In this document: in pieces, positions 48,701-56,075 of the stretch | Layout: every line of letters begins with the position of its first letter | Position numbering within the stretch: position 1 is the stretch's first letter | NCBI GenBank assembly: GCA_029834535.1 | Contig: JAQMWT010000311.1 | Coordinates: 62,001 to 126,000 of the forward strand | DNA from: Chrysophaeum taylorii | Taxonomy: Eukaryota > Sar > Pelagophyceae > Pelagomonadales > Pelagomonadaceae | Direction: 5' to 3' | DNA: 64,000 nucleotides | Translations under genes and position numbers: made by a program | The notes under the pieces: model-generated | Database searches by the model: none | The model's input: the letters and a program-made list of their open reading frames with translations, nothing else | What the model was told of the DNA's origin: nothing

Positions 48701-50288
48701 ACAATCGCAAATTGTGGTAACCCCATCGGATGTCCATGCTAGAACGACGGAACTTGTCGGTGAGAAACATCAACGCGTCGGTCATGCTCACGCTCGGCCA
48801 ACTGTCATCCTTGAGCAATTTGTTGAGGCGCCGCAGGTCGACAGCCGCTCTGTAAGCGTTGGAAGTGCCTGGCTCAGCCCCTTTCTTAGGCAGCATCAGG
48901 ATAGGAAAACCCCAAGGAGAGTGCGCGGGACGGACAACTCCGTCTCGACTCCATTCCTCGATTTGAAGTCTCAAGCACTCGATCTTCTCCTTTGACAACC
49001 GATACGGCGACAACTTAATCGGGCTCGGATTGTCCTCTTTGAACCGGAGGGTGACCTCAGGCGAATCAACGGGTCTCATCACGTCATCAAAGAATGCCCA
49101 CGAGTAGGAAAGCAAATGTCGCATCATCCGTTTTTCATCCTCATTTAAAGCGGGATGGTCTGTAATGCCCAGCGCAGCCATCACCTCTTCGACCTGCGCG
49201 ACGGTCGGAGGGATGACTTGCATGCTCTCTTGATCAGCTAAATGAGGAGGCACCACTGGTACAGGATAACCATGTTCGTCGTTAGGCGCGTCCGCCCACG
49301 GAACTGCGTACGTCTTGAAATACGCTGGTCGCTCCTTCAATGCGCCCTCCTCTTCAGCGGTCGTAGAGACTTGGTTGCTCTGCATCACAGCAGTGGCGAC
49401 GGTGCCCCCTGAAAAAGATTGAGCCGTCCCAGGCGATACAACCAACGGTGGTGGTGGGGTGGCGGTGGGAACAGCGGTGACGTTTGAAGTTTGGCTGGAG
49501 TAGAGGTCGTCTTGATGGATCCATGACACACATCGGGTGTCAGGGTCGAGCGTGGGAATACGCGAGTCGATAGCAAAAGATGAAAACCGTAGAAGACGGT
49601 AATCGGGATTGGCCATCGTCGCGGTAGTGATATTCCGTAGTTGACCCTGATTGCGAATCACATGATCAAATGAATTATGCACTGCGAGTGCGATGCGCAT
49701 CATAGTCGCAGGAGGTACCATGCTCCCCAGCATCTTCATAGCCGCTGATTGCGAAATGCTACCCCATTTCCACGTCGTGGGGACGGTCATGATCTCCTGA
49801 TGCATTTCCACGGACAGTGGTCGCACATTGGAAAAGTGAGGGCCCATCTGCAACTTATTGCGCGTCACCGTGAAAGTGGGGCCGATGGCTGGTCGCGTAG
49901 ATGAAAAACTGTTCACCACAATCAGAGGGTGACCACTCGGAAAGCCTAACGCTGGCCCGAAACGGTCCTGCAAATTGGGTGGCACTCGCGTCAGTAGTGG
50001 CAATGACAAGCGCACATTGCTGCCAAGTAGGCGCGTGCGCGAACACAGCAATTCCGGGGTGATACTGTAAAAGTCAACCACACGCGGAATGTAGAACTTG
50101 TGATGGATAAAGGAATCACGGATGGCTCCTGCTCCAACGTCCATCGTCCAATCACGTGAGGTGCATTGCGGAAATGACGCAGAACCCACGAGGTGATGGC
50201 AGCACCCTTGCGCGCGTCCCTGTAGTGCAGGTTCGCGGTCGAGCCATAAATACAAGGAGGACTGGCGTGGAAGTACGAATGTCTCCAA
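45744..50288 (-). CDS. Ty3-B-R methyltransferase C-half and Pol
   Basis: A 1514-residue open frame. After about 45 out-of-frame residues it enters the methyltransferase: motif VIII region (SITPELLCSRTRLLGSN, about 75-90), motif IX (RPLSVEMHQEIMTVP, about 155) and motif X (KMLGSMVPPAT, about 190). A Pro-rich linker follows. Then RT (AAVDLRRLNK; catalytic VAYIDDIL about 581), RNase H (RTDASAHGLG about 733), integrase HHCC (about 1024-1065), D,D,E (GMDLFGPL, VTDNGSEF, HTERVNRF) and the barrel-like C-terminus (RIYVAEVYEDYD). It ends at TGA 45744. All polymerase and integrase catalytic residues are present. Confidence 0.92.
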   Translation of the reverse strand: METFVLPRQSSLYLWLDREPALQGRAQGCCHHLVGSASFPQCTSRDWTMDVGAGAIRDSFIHHKFYIPRVVDFYSITPELLCSRTRLLGSNVRLSLPLLTRVPPNLQDRFGPALGFPSGHPLIVVNSFSSTRPAIGPTFTVTRNKLQMGPHFSNVRPLSVEMHQEIMTVPTTWKWGSISQSAAMKMLGSMVPPATMMRIALAVHNSFDHVIRNQGQLRNITTATMANPDYRLLRFSSFAIDSRIPTLDPDTRCVSWIHQDDLYSSQTSNVTAVPTATPPPPLVVSPGTAQSFSGGTVATAVMQSNQVSTTAEEEGALKERPAYFKTYAVPWADAPNDEHGYPVPVVPPHLADQESMQVIPPTVAQVEEVMAALGITDHPALNEDEKRMMRHLLSYSWAFFDDVMRPVDSPEVTLRFKEDNPSPIKLSPYRLSKEKIECLRLQIEEWSRDGVVRPAHSPWGFPILMLPKKGAEPGTSNAYRAAVDLRRLNKLLKDDSWPSVSMTDALMFLTDKFRRSSMDIRWGYHNLRLSADAQDVVTFTSPLGAFSYMRLPLGVKPAGSLFCKQLNTDLSKWLYRDLVAYIDDILAGHADTKSHLQCLVQVIPHLASKGYSGKVKKIHFMKEVIEFLGHLSTPNGLLPSPRSTEAIRHMPIPGTLSDADPKKQVRSFLGMGSFCRRYVRNFARVAEPLRQLTLPDVKFEWTKECQEAWDAIIEAIVTSKGIYHPDYSLPFYIRTDASAHGLGAYLFQKVPVVGDDGKERVEERVIEYWSRTVPKSMRKYDPRRLELLAVLSALENFRFYIEGHQTKLETDHRNLTFLRDSNHTSGQLARWAMRLAAFDRELGYKPGSSPGMRIPDCLSRNPIDKLIEQDEDGEPINEAYLIFQEIPTDVPGTACFTFSSVTMSLLADREYTAALAAVSTRRSAPPPQFAYEAEPVDPVERLPFADQAEDEITLEEIAKEQIEDKTCTQIRQSLDSEQKDPRDKPPLPYEIEDNVLYKVDESESRRLIVVPQSMQERVITMHHRGLFGGHVGRDSTASQILERYWWPNVISSVTDFIKACIICQKVRSTVPKRYGLLCQPNRIGDCYVLGMDLFGPLRGADLHTYILAMYDAASHFLKLALINTKHDYAILNAFVDKIVLEGCLPRCIVTDNGSEFANKLFRTFVRQFNVRYRTTIPYHPQSNHTERVNRFIKAFLRAAMDEQRQTDWSIFVQYVAFMYNRMYIPGTKISPFMMRTGKQPLLPPDYNILGEQRGLPQSRQQILTDFKHKFEFYSQLVARAHQKAQETQKINYDAHQIDIQFSPGDYVLRFVPKTRHKLRPIWRGPYIVTKKKSPVVYEIKDVHDDNAEPVVVSVQQIVPLKVPIIDTSSAPLHTPSDRDRFKHGKFVIFRVKARGNAWKKRIYVAEVYEDYDHDNDTVALHYYTDLGSRDDPRVFDPTKPLTERQLRPEYKDRDGCSFTRFRANMDGCEPCVNDFHPDEIDTLVTNFSLHSNKVPTDIAERAYRLIRERDLRHP

Positions 50289-50593
50289 TGATCCTTATGT
50301 AGGTATGACAAGACCACATCGTACGTACGACGATGAGATTTCCCCAGGTCATGAAGCACGTACGGGATCTTAGGAAAGTTGAGCTGGAAAACAGCTCGCG
50401 CTTGTGGACATGAGTCCAAAGCCAACACAATGCGAAAAGAGGTTCCATAGATCTCATTGCATCGTTGGATCCCCAAACTCGATCCACCAGCGCCGGCGAA
50501 ATAAACGACGACGCTGATATAGGTGATTGGAATCCAAACCAAAGAAGCATGCCTAGCAATCAGCTCCTGAGTCGTGGCTTCTTCCTTCGACAT
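49991..50593 (-). CDS. Ty3-B-R C5-methyltransferase N-half
   Basis: 200 residues from ATG 50593. Motif I VVYFAGAGGSSLGIQRC (about 25-40), acidic motif II region ALDSCPQA, motif IV HASPPCIYG with catalytic Cys near 50260, motif VI TLEQEP with Glu near 50130. The frame then leaves register in a T-run near 50115, and the rest of the domain continues in the Pol frame. Together the two halves cover motifs I, IV, VI, VIII, IX and X, the full C5-MTase set. Closest relative here is the Ty3-A domain. Target (DNA or RNA) and activity are unknown. Confidence 0.85.
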   Translation of the reverse strand: MSKEEATTQELIARHASLVWIPITYISVVVYFAGAGGSSLGIQRCNEIYGTSFRIVLALDSCPQARAVFQLNFPKIPYVLHDLGKSHRRTYDVVLSYLHKDHWRHSYFHASPPCIYGSTANLHYRDARKGAAITSWVLRHFRNAPHVIGRWTLEQEPSVIPLSITSSTFRVWLTFTVSPRNCCVRARAYLAAMCACHCHY

Positions 50594-53500
50594 TTTTTTG
50601 TTCCTTCTTCTGGAGGAGGTTCAGGAGGGGGTCTCACAGCTAAGACCTCCTCCTCGACTTCCGTCTCATCTTCGTCAGCTGAAGCAGTCGCAAAACAGAC
50701 TCTTGTATCCTCTTCAGCGGCTTCCAGCTGTACTTTGACGCAACCTTCATGTGGTATGATCTCTCCCTCGATCATGGGTACCTCAGGGTCGAGTCCAATA
50801 GGTCCTGTGCCAACATGCTCCACAGCCACGTAAACTTCGTTCGGCTCGTGGAAGCAATATGACGACAAAGAGTTTGGTATCACACGCAAATCAGGGTAGA
50901 GCGAGCGATAAGGGCGGTAGGCCTGACCTCTCATCAGTGGCGCGTCACAGACAAGCTCCAGCACATAAGGATGGCCGGGTGCGAGATAGTGGGTCTTAGT
51001 CACAAACGCGAAGTGAGGGACGACGGTGGGATCCTCACGGGAAACCTGACTTTGTCCGCCCGTACCCGCAGAAATCTCACAACCATGCGCGTCTAGCGGA
51101 GGATGCTCTGGGTCAGTGCGATGGTGCTCGGCTCTAGCCTGGATGGACCGAAGCAAGCTATCATACCGCCAAGGAGTAGCAAATGGCTGCCACTGCTTCT
51201 GGTTCCCGTCGTGTATGGCGAGCTTCGCCGTCGGGAACATAGGAACCACTGTTGGAGTCGCATCGAACGCTTCGTTGAAGAGGACAACGCCCTGGTGGTC
51301 CTGAAGCGCATCGGGATCTCTACTTTTCAGAACTCCAATGGTAACTTCAGAGCGACGGAAAATGGCCAACTCGGAAGCGTAATCCATGATAGAACCCAAA
51401 AGTCGTAATTCTCGCGCTCCTAGTAGTAGCTGCCCATTCGTCTGCCCCACGAAAAACATCAGCAGAGTGGAAGTTCCAGGCGTCATAGAAACGCGCAAGA
51501 TAATCCATTCGCGAATAGCCGCTCCCGAACCACCTGATCCGCTAAGAGTGCGAGTAGAGGGCAGCGCCTGGCGATAAATGATCTTATTTTCACGTCTGAG
51601 CTTGTTGTAGAGCACGTGATCGATGTATGGCGAGTCAGCCATACCATCCAGCCCAGCTGCAAGGACCGAATAAGATGCACCATCCTGAGACACAACGGCG
51701 ACAGGGATATACGTCAAACATGTCAACTTCGTCCCGTCGTATGTCACTGCTTTGTTCTCACGATGATCGGGATGACTAGCTGTATTCATCGCTGTCTGCG
51801 GGCAGAACTCATCGAAATCAGAGCTAATGCTCGGGCATGCAGCGGAGCCAGTGGCAAGATCGTCTGATGACGGCTCCACAGCGATGGCCATCAATTGGTC
51901 TCGACCAGTAAACCAGCTTGGGTCCTCGTCTTTCGACATCTCCCCTCCGTCTTGACTGGAGATGATAGACGCGACTTTGCGCACCTCAGCACTCCGACTC
52001 TCTTCTGCCGTCCATGCGTCCTCGGTGATCACCAAAAAGGAGGGCGGTTCCATGGGTTCATCACAAAAGGAGTGCTCTTCTGGTGTTACATCACCACGGC
52101 TCTCATCCTCGTCGTCTCCGCTGATCACATTGCCGTCAATCAGCGCCGCATTCTGCACCGTGCATCCATTGAATCGCCTAGGGCCGCCCTGATCTTCATC
52201 AAGCACATCGAGCCACTGGGAGGCGGCGCCGGCACTGCACTGGCTGGGGTTGGCCTGCTGCTGTGTCGACTGGGTAGCTTGGCGTAGCAACGACAGGGTG
52301 TTTAGTGCCTGCGCAACGTCCTCCGATCTCAGCGTGCGCGATGCACTCTGCTGCTGCACCACTGGTTGCTGAACCATCTGCTGCGGAGCGGCTGCGATTA
52401 CCTGTTGGGGACCTGCACCTGTGCCCTGCGCAGCAGTGTAGACGACCTGTGGGGGTGGCGTAAATGGTGCTTGAACGCGCCGCGTCACGGCAGCTTGATT
52501 AGCCGTGACCGTTTGTCGACATTGGGCCTGTCCTTCTGCCGTCGGTGGGAAGCCTGCAGCCTTCAACGTTCGGGCAGCGCGAGCTTTCCGATCAGAATTT
52601 CCAGACTTAGGACACACTCCACCATCGTGCCCGTAATAAATATGCTTCCCACATTTCAAGCACGTCATCAACGCATAGTGTAACTCAGAGTCGAGGTTCT
52701 CCGGCAGCCGACCTGACGCGTCAGAGCTGGTGACATAACCTGCTAGCTGCTGCTGCTGATACCATTCCTTACGCGTACGGTGGGGCTTGTCTTTTGGGAC
52801 TTTGGTCTTTTTTGGATCTTCATGCTTGTCGCTGGACGTCCCCACCTCTGGCATCGCGTCCAATTGCAAGGCAAGTTGGAACGTCTGGTCTAGCGTTTGG
52901 TCCGGGGCCGAGATCCGCGCAAGGTGAATGTCGTGTCGGAGCTTTTCAGACGATAACCCTCGGAGAAAGTGCATCCGAAAAGCTTCGGGTTCCACCGGGT
53001 TCTTAGAAGCAGCTCGCCATAGTCCAAATTTTTGGACCCACTTGCTGACGTACTTGGAGAGCGGAAGGTTGCCTTGCGTCATCGTGTACCACTCGTACTC
53101 CAGTTGCTCTGTAGTAGCTCGAGGAGGGCAGGGCAATAGGAGTGCTTCCTCGATTTTGGCCAAGTACTCCTCGTCGTGCTTACGGATTTCCGCCTTCGAA
53201 ACACGTCCGCGTAAATACCCTTTCCATAGTGGCTTGTGCTCGTCTTCCCACTTGTTATAAACAGTCATGGGAGCGAGTTGATATTCGCCACCGATCATGT
53301 TCATGGCGCATGAAGGACGGTCGAGCCTTAGCTCGATGATCCGCATCAGTTGGTTCCACCACGTCCGTACTTCGTCACGCGTCTTGACAATAGGGCCCTG
53401 GAGTGTCGGGAAGTTCAACCTGTGCATCCCCGTCGGACCTCTATCGATGCTGATGGTATCATCGAACTCATCATCGTCGCCAGAAGGATCGAAGTCAGGT

Positions 53501-53940
53501 GCAGAGGGCCTCCGCCGTATTGGTTCGGGATGCTTTCGAGGCGGGGGGTCGTCTGCACGAGTCGCCGCGGCGTCGTCCGCTAGTTCCGGTCTGGCGCGAT
53601 CAACGTCAGGTGATGGTGGTCGCTTGTTTCGGACTCGTGTGGCCTCTTTAAGCTCACGCCGCAGCTTCTCGGCCTCGTGCCGCTGAAACTCGGCCTCTCG
53701 ACGATGTTGCTCGACGAGGGTAGCATCGAGAGATGGTGGATATTCTTCTCGAGCTCGTCTCGTGTCTTCGATTTCTCGTCGAAGCCGTTCATTCTCGGCT
53801 CGTTCATGCTGAACTGTTCGACGCTGAAGCTCAGCGTCTCGGTATTGGCGTTGAGACTCTTCTCGCTCGTATTCCATCGTCCCTTCGAGATAGTGGATCT
53901 TAGAGCGATATTCTTCAACTTTTTCGAGGAGGGTGCGCAT
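50560..53940 (-). CDS. Ty3-B-R Gag and protease-like region
   Basis: 1126-residue frame. Coiled coil 1-105, capsid-like 140-390 (TWWNQLMRIIELRL, FRMHFLRGLSSEKL), zinc-knuckle-like CLKCGKHIYYGHDGGVC near 425 (CX2CX7HX4C, wider than the usual CX2CX4HX4C), and Gln-rich 480-570. A protease-like region lies near 763, where AGLDGMADSPYI stands in place of DTGA, with LLLGARELRLLG about 90 residues later. It ends just after the slippery A-run at the methyltransferase start. Confidence 0.85.
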   Translation of the reverse strand: MRTLLEKVEEYRSKIHYLEGTMEYEREESQRQYRDAELQRRTVQHERAENERLRREIEDTRRAREEYPPSLDATLVEQHRREAEFQRHEAEKLRRELKEATRVRNKRPPSPDVDRARPELADDAAATRADDPPPRKHPEPIRRRPSAPDFDPSGDDDEFDDTISIDRGPTGMHRLNFPTLQGPIVKTRDEVRTWWNQLMRIIELRLDRPSCAMNMIGGEYQLAPMTVYNKWEDEHKPLWKGYLRGRVSKAEIRKHDEEYLAKIEEALLLPCPPRATTEQLEYEWYTMTQGNLPLSKYVSKWVQKFGLWRAASKNPVEPEAFRMHFLRGLSSEKLRHDIHLARISAPDQTLDQTFQLALQLDAMPEVGTSSDKHEDPKKTKVPKDKPHRTRKEWYQQQQLAGYVTSSDASGRLPENLDSELHYALMTCLKCGKHIYYGHDGGVCPKSGNSDRKARAARTLKAAGFPPTAEGQAQCRQTVTANQAAVTRRVQAPFTPPPQVVYTAAQGTGAGPQQVIAAAPQQMVQQPVVQQQSASRTLRSEDVAQALNTLSLLRQATQSTQQQANPSQCSAGAASQWLDVLDEDQGGPRRFNGCTVQNAALIDGNVISGDDEDESRGDVTPEEHSFCDEPMEPPSFLVITEDAWTAEESRSAEVRKVASIISSQDGGEMSKDEDPSWFTGRDQLMAIAVEPSSDDLATGSAACPSISSDFDEFCPQTAMNTASHPDHRENKAVTYDGTKLTCLTYIPVAVVSQDGASYSVLAAGLDGMADSPYIDHVLYNKLRRENKIIYRQALPSTRTLSGSGGSGAAIREWIILRVSMTPGTSTLLMFFVGQTNGQLLLGARELRLLGSIMDYASELAIFRRSEVTIGVLKSRDPDALQDHQGVVLFNEAFDATPTVVPMFPTAKLAIHDGNQKQWQPFATPWRYDSLLRSIQARAEHHRTDPEHPPLDAHGCEISAGTGGQSQVSREDPTVVPHFAFVTKTHYLAPGHPYVLELVCDAPLMRGQAYRPYRSLYPDLRVIPNSLSSYCFHEPNEVYVAVEHVGTGPIGLDPEVPMIEGEIIPHEGCVKVQLEAAEEDTRVCFATASADEDETEVEEEVLAVRPPPEPPPEEGTKKCRRKKPRLRS

Positions 53941-54347
53941 AAGCGCGGGATCCCCTCTATCTTTTCTTCTCCAGCAATCGCAGAGTAAGGTGGGGCCGGC
54001 GGTGCTCGAGTCACCGGCTCCCGGATTGCAGCTGGAGTTCCTGGGTCGGACCGTAGTCGTTCCGTACGGATCGTCTCGTCTTCTCGTACGTGCACGGGCA
54101 TAGGCGTTGGCTCGCCCCCGACTACCGTTGCAGGCATAGGTTCTGGGGCTGTCATGGCCCCCACCTCTTCACTTTCTGGAGTGCGCACTTCTGGCCGGAC
54201 AGCCGTATCCGCCGCACTCTCCACTGGTATCTCCACTCGTTCGCCACCCGTCCCGACATCTAGCCGTCTTCGGAGGGATGACTCCATCACTGGGGTGATG
54301 ACTCGCCGCAGGCGTGCCTGGGCGTCCCGAAACCACGGGGCCGTCAT
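53580..54347 (-). CDS. Ty3-B-R Gag N-terminus
   Basis: ATG 54347 matches the Gag start of the left copy (MTAPWFRDAQ). The true frame is kept to about residue 132 (EEKIEG). There one base fewer than in the left copy shifts it; the authentic continuation is the 53940-50560 frame. The residues beyond are out-of-frame. Confidence 0.8.
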   Translation of the reverse strand: MTAPWFRDAQARLRRVITPVMESSLRRRLDVGTGGERVEIPVESAADTAVRPEVRTPESEEVGAMTAPEPMPATVVGGEPTPMPVHVREDETIRTERLRSDPGTPAAIREPVTRAPPAPPYSAIAGEEKIEGIPRLCAPSSKKLKNIALRSTISKGRWNTSEKSLNANTETLSFSVEQFSMNEPRMNGFDEKSKTRDELEKNIHHLSMLPSSSNIVERPSFSGTRPRSCGVSLKRPHESETSDHHHLTLIAPDRN

Positions 54348-54824
54348 CTAATTTTTTTTTTTTTTGTCGTCAAAGCAGCAATTTGCCGGCTACTGCTTGA
54401 CTGCGCGCTTGAGCCGGTTGGCTAGAGGATATGGTCGTCCTCCCCGGCCTACCTGTTCTGGGAGATGGCTGTCTCCCCCAGGCGAACTTTTTTTTTTTTT
54501 CGGTTGTCTTGAGGATATGGTTGTCCTCCCCGGTCTGCCGTTCTGGGAGCGATGGCTTACTCCCCGCTCCCCAGGCGATTGTTTTTTTTTTTTTTCGAGA
54601 CTCACGACAACGTCCGCTCACGTTCGAACACGCCGAACGCTTGTTCCGCTTTGCGTATCGGAGTGACACCCTCGATTCGCCGGAACCGCACCCACAAACA
54701 CGTCGGCTCTGCACTCGCCCAAAGCCTGAACACCGATTCGCCGCCGGGCGCGGGAGACTGACAGTCCGGGATTCGCGTAACAACAACCCCGGAAACTATC
54801 AGTTCCCGTTTCTGAGACCACCTG
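54348..54824 (-). promoter_or_regulatory. Ty3-B-R leader: stem-loops and three 14-nt A-tracts
   Basis: Same paired stem-loop arrangement as 15718-16195. Here each of the three homopolymers is 14 long (54352, 54488, 54582) instead of 11. The CAGGTGGTCTC primer-site candidate lies next to the LTR. Confidence 0.55.
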
Positions 54825-55181
54825 TGGTGGAAACTCAGCTCACCCGCCCCTCTTCGCCTAACCGTCGGTCACAACGTGACCGCTCAACTGTCCTGAACCA
54901 CGGGTGGTTCCACCACACGTCCAACCAAGCGCTCACACTCCGCTCACGCCATGCTGTCGAACATTTAATTGAGGGTAATTTCAAGGAAACAACAAGAATC
55001 GATAGATTCCAATGGGTGATCCAGCAAGATATGCTAGATCGGCAAGAGCAACACAGGTCCTCGGTACAGGAGTATCCTTGGAGAAGCAGGTGTGGGTGTC
55101 AAGCATGACACCGCCAAATTCAAGGTAACAGGCAGGTAACAGGCACATAAGTGGGGGGGGGGGATGGTTATTACCGCCACA
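54825..55181 (-). repeat. 5' LTR of Ty3-B-R
   Basis: About 357 bp, complete. Its outer 135 bp extend beyond the inverted-repeat homology, since the left copy is truncated there. Confidence 0.9.
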
Positions 55182-55188
55182 GGAGCCA

Positions 55189-55958
55189 TGGAGAGATTCG
55201 ACCTTCTCCGGGTACATGGTAGAGACTGCGTGCAGTCTTAGGCGTGTACAGACCATTCCGCTTGCCACATGCGACTACACAAGGTAGGGATTTAAGCCTT
55301 AACTCCTTCCGGAAATTAGGTCCCATAGAAGCGTTTACACTTACAACGACGAACGAAGCCCCTGTTAACTAACTAACTAACTTCGGACCTCTCCCGAGCA
55401 TGGGAGCCAGGCCGGACCGACAGGAGCCAGTCCGGAATCACGGGCCTGTAGACGAGGAGCGCCGAAAGGTCGGTCGGCGGAGAGTGACCATCAAGCTTGT
55501 CGCAATGCGACGAGGAGACCGCGATGTGACTGACAACCAACTCGCCGATAACCTTCCGTCTTCGCCCCCCGGCCATACCCCGTCCCACTGCGAACGTTCT
55601 GGCTGCCAACCGGCCCGCCCGGGAGGCGAATAGGTGCCAACCTACGCCGGGAGGGCGGATGCCCTCGCAAGGCTCAGGATTCATGAGGCACCGTCCTCCA
55701 TCGCAACCGCAGTCGGCGATCAGGGTAAGGTAGCCTCTGTTAATTAAACAGAAAACCCCGCACCTGACGGTACGCACCTGGAGGCCTACTCCATGTTGGA
55801 AAAGAGCTTCAGACTGGGCTCTTCATAGTCATGAAAATATAATTGCGGAAGGGTAAGGAAGGAAGGAGGGAAAGCCGCATTACGGAGAGAAAACCCTCTT
55901 GTAGAGATAGGTGTGAAATGTTCCAGTGTCGCAAACAATAATAGTGTAGCTCTCTGGA
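55189..55958 (-). repeat. 3' LTR of Copia-2, split by a SINE-like insertion
   Basis: Two pieces (55189-55368 and 55734-55958) together match the 397-bp copia LTR. Outer end TGGAGAGATTC (plus strand) abuts Ty3-B-R with no gap larger than 7 bp. A G-rich tract (GAGGGGG on the element strand) precedes the inner end, a likely polypurine tract. Confidence 0.85.
55369..55733 (-). mobile_element. SINE-like element in Copia-2 LTR
   Basis: Second copy of the element at 32253-32609, over 95 percent alike by eye. It is flanked by CCCCTGTTAA (55359-55368) and CCTCTGTTAA (55734-55743), a 10-bp target duplication with one mismatch. The intact LTRs at 27409 and 39993 show the empty site. Confidence 0.88.
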
Positions 55959-56075
55959 CCCCCTCAACGTGTGAAAACGGTTTATGCATTTCAGACGTTC
56001 TTGAAGCGGAACTTGTGCAATATACACGAAAACAGTGAACAATGGAACAAACAACAACAGAACAGGACAAATTAA

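Larger units (their letters stand above)
39728..55046 (-). repeat. Right arm of large inverted repeat
   Basis: Counterpart of 15496-28075. The inner edge is where both copia leaders stop matching (near TTCCAT). The outer edge is the truncation point of the Ty3-B-L 5' LTR. Spacer 28076-39727 holds the Copia-1 body, the LINE and the Copia-3 body. Confidence 0.9.
45353..55181 (-). mobile_element. Ty3-B-R: near-complete Ty3/gypsy element with C5-methyltransferase domain
   Basis: LTRs 54825-55181 and 45353-45708 differ at only a few positions, so insertion is recent. Order: leader, Gag, zinc knuckle, protease-like, C5-methyltransferase-like, RT, RNase H, integrase, C-terminal domain. Breaks relative to a continuous frame are one base near 53950, the A7 tract at about 50593 and one base near 50115. 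No target duplication is visible. The outer flank at 55182 (GGAGCC) equals the sequence just inside the 3' LTR. Confidence 0.92.
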
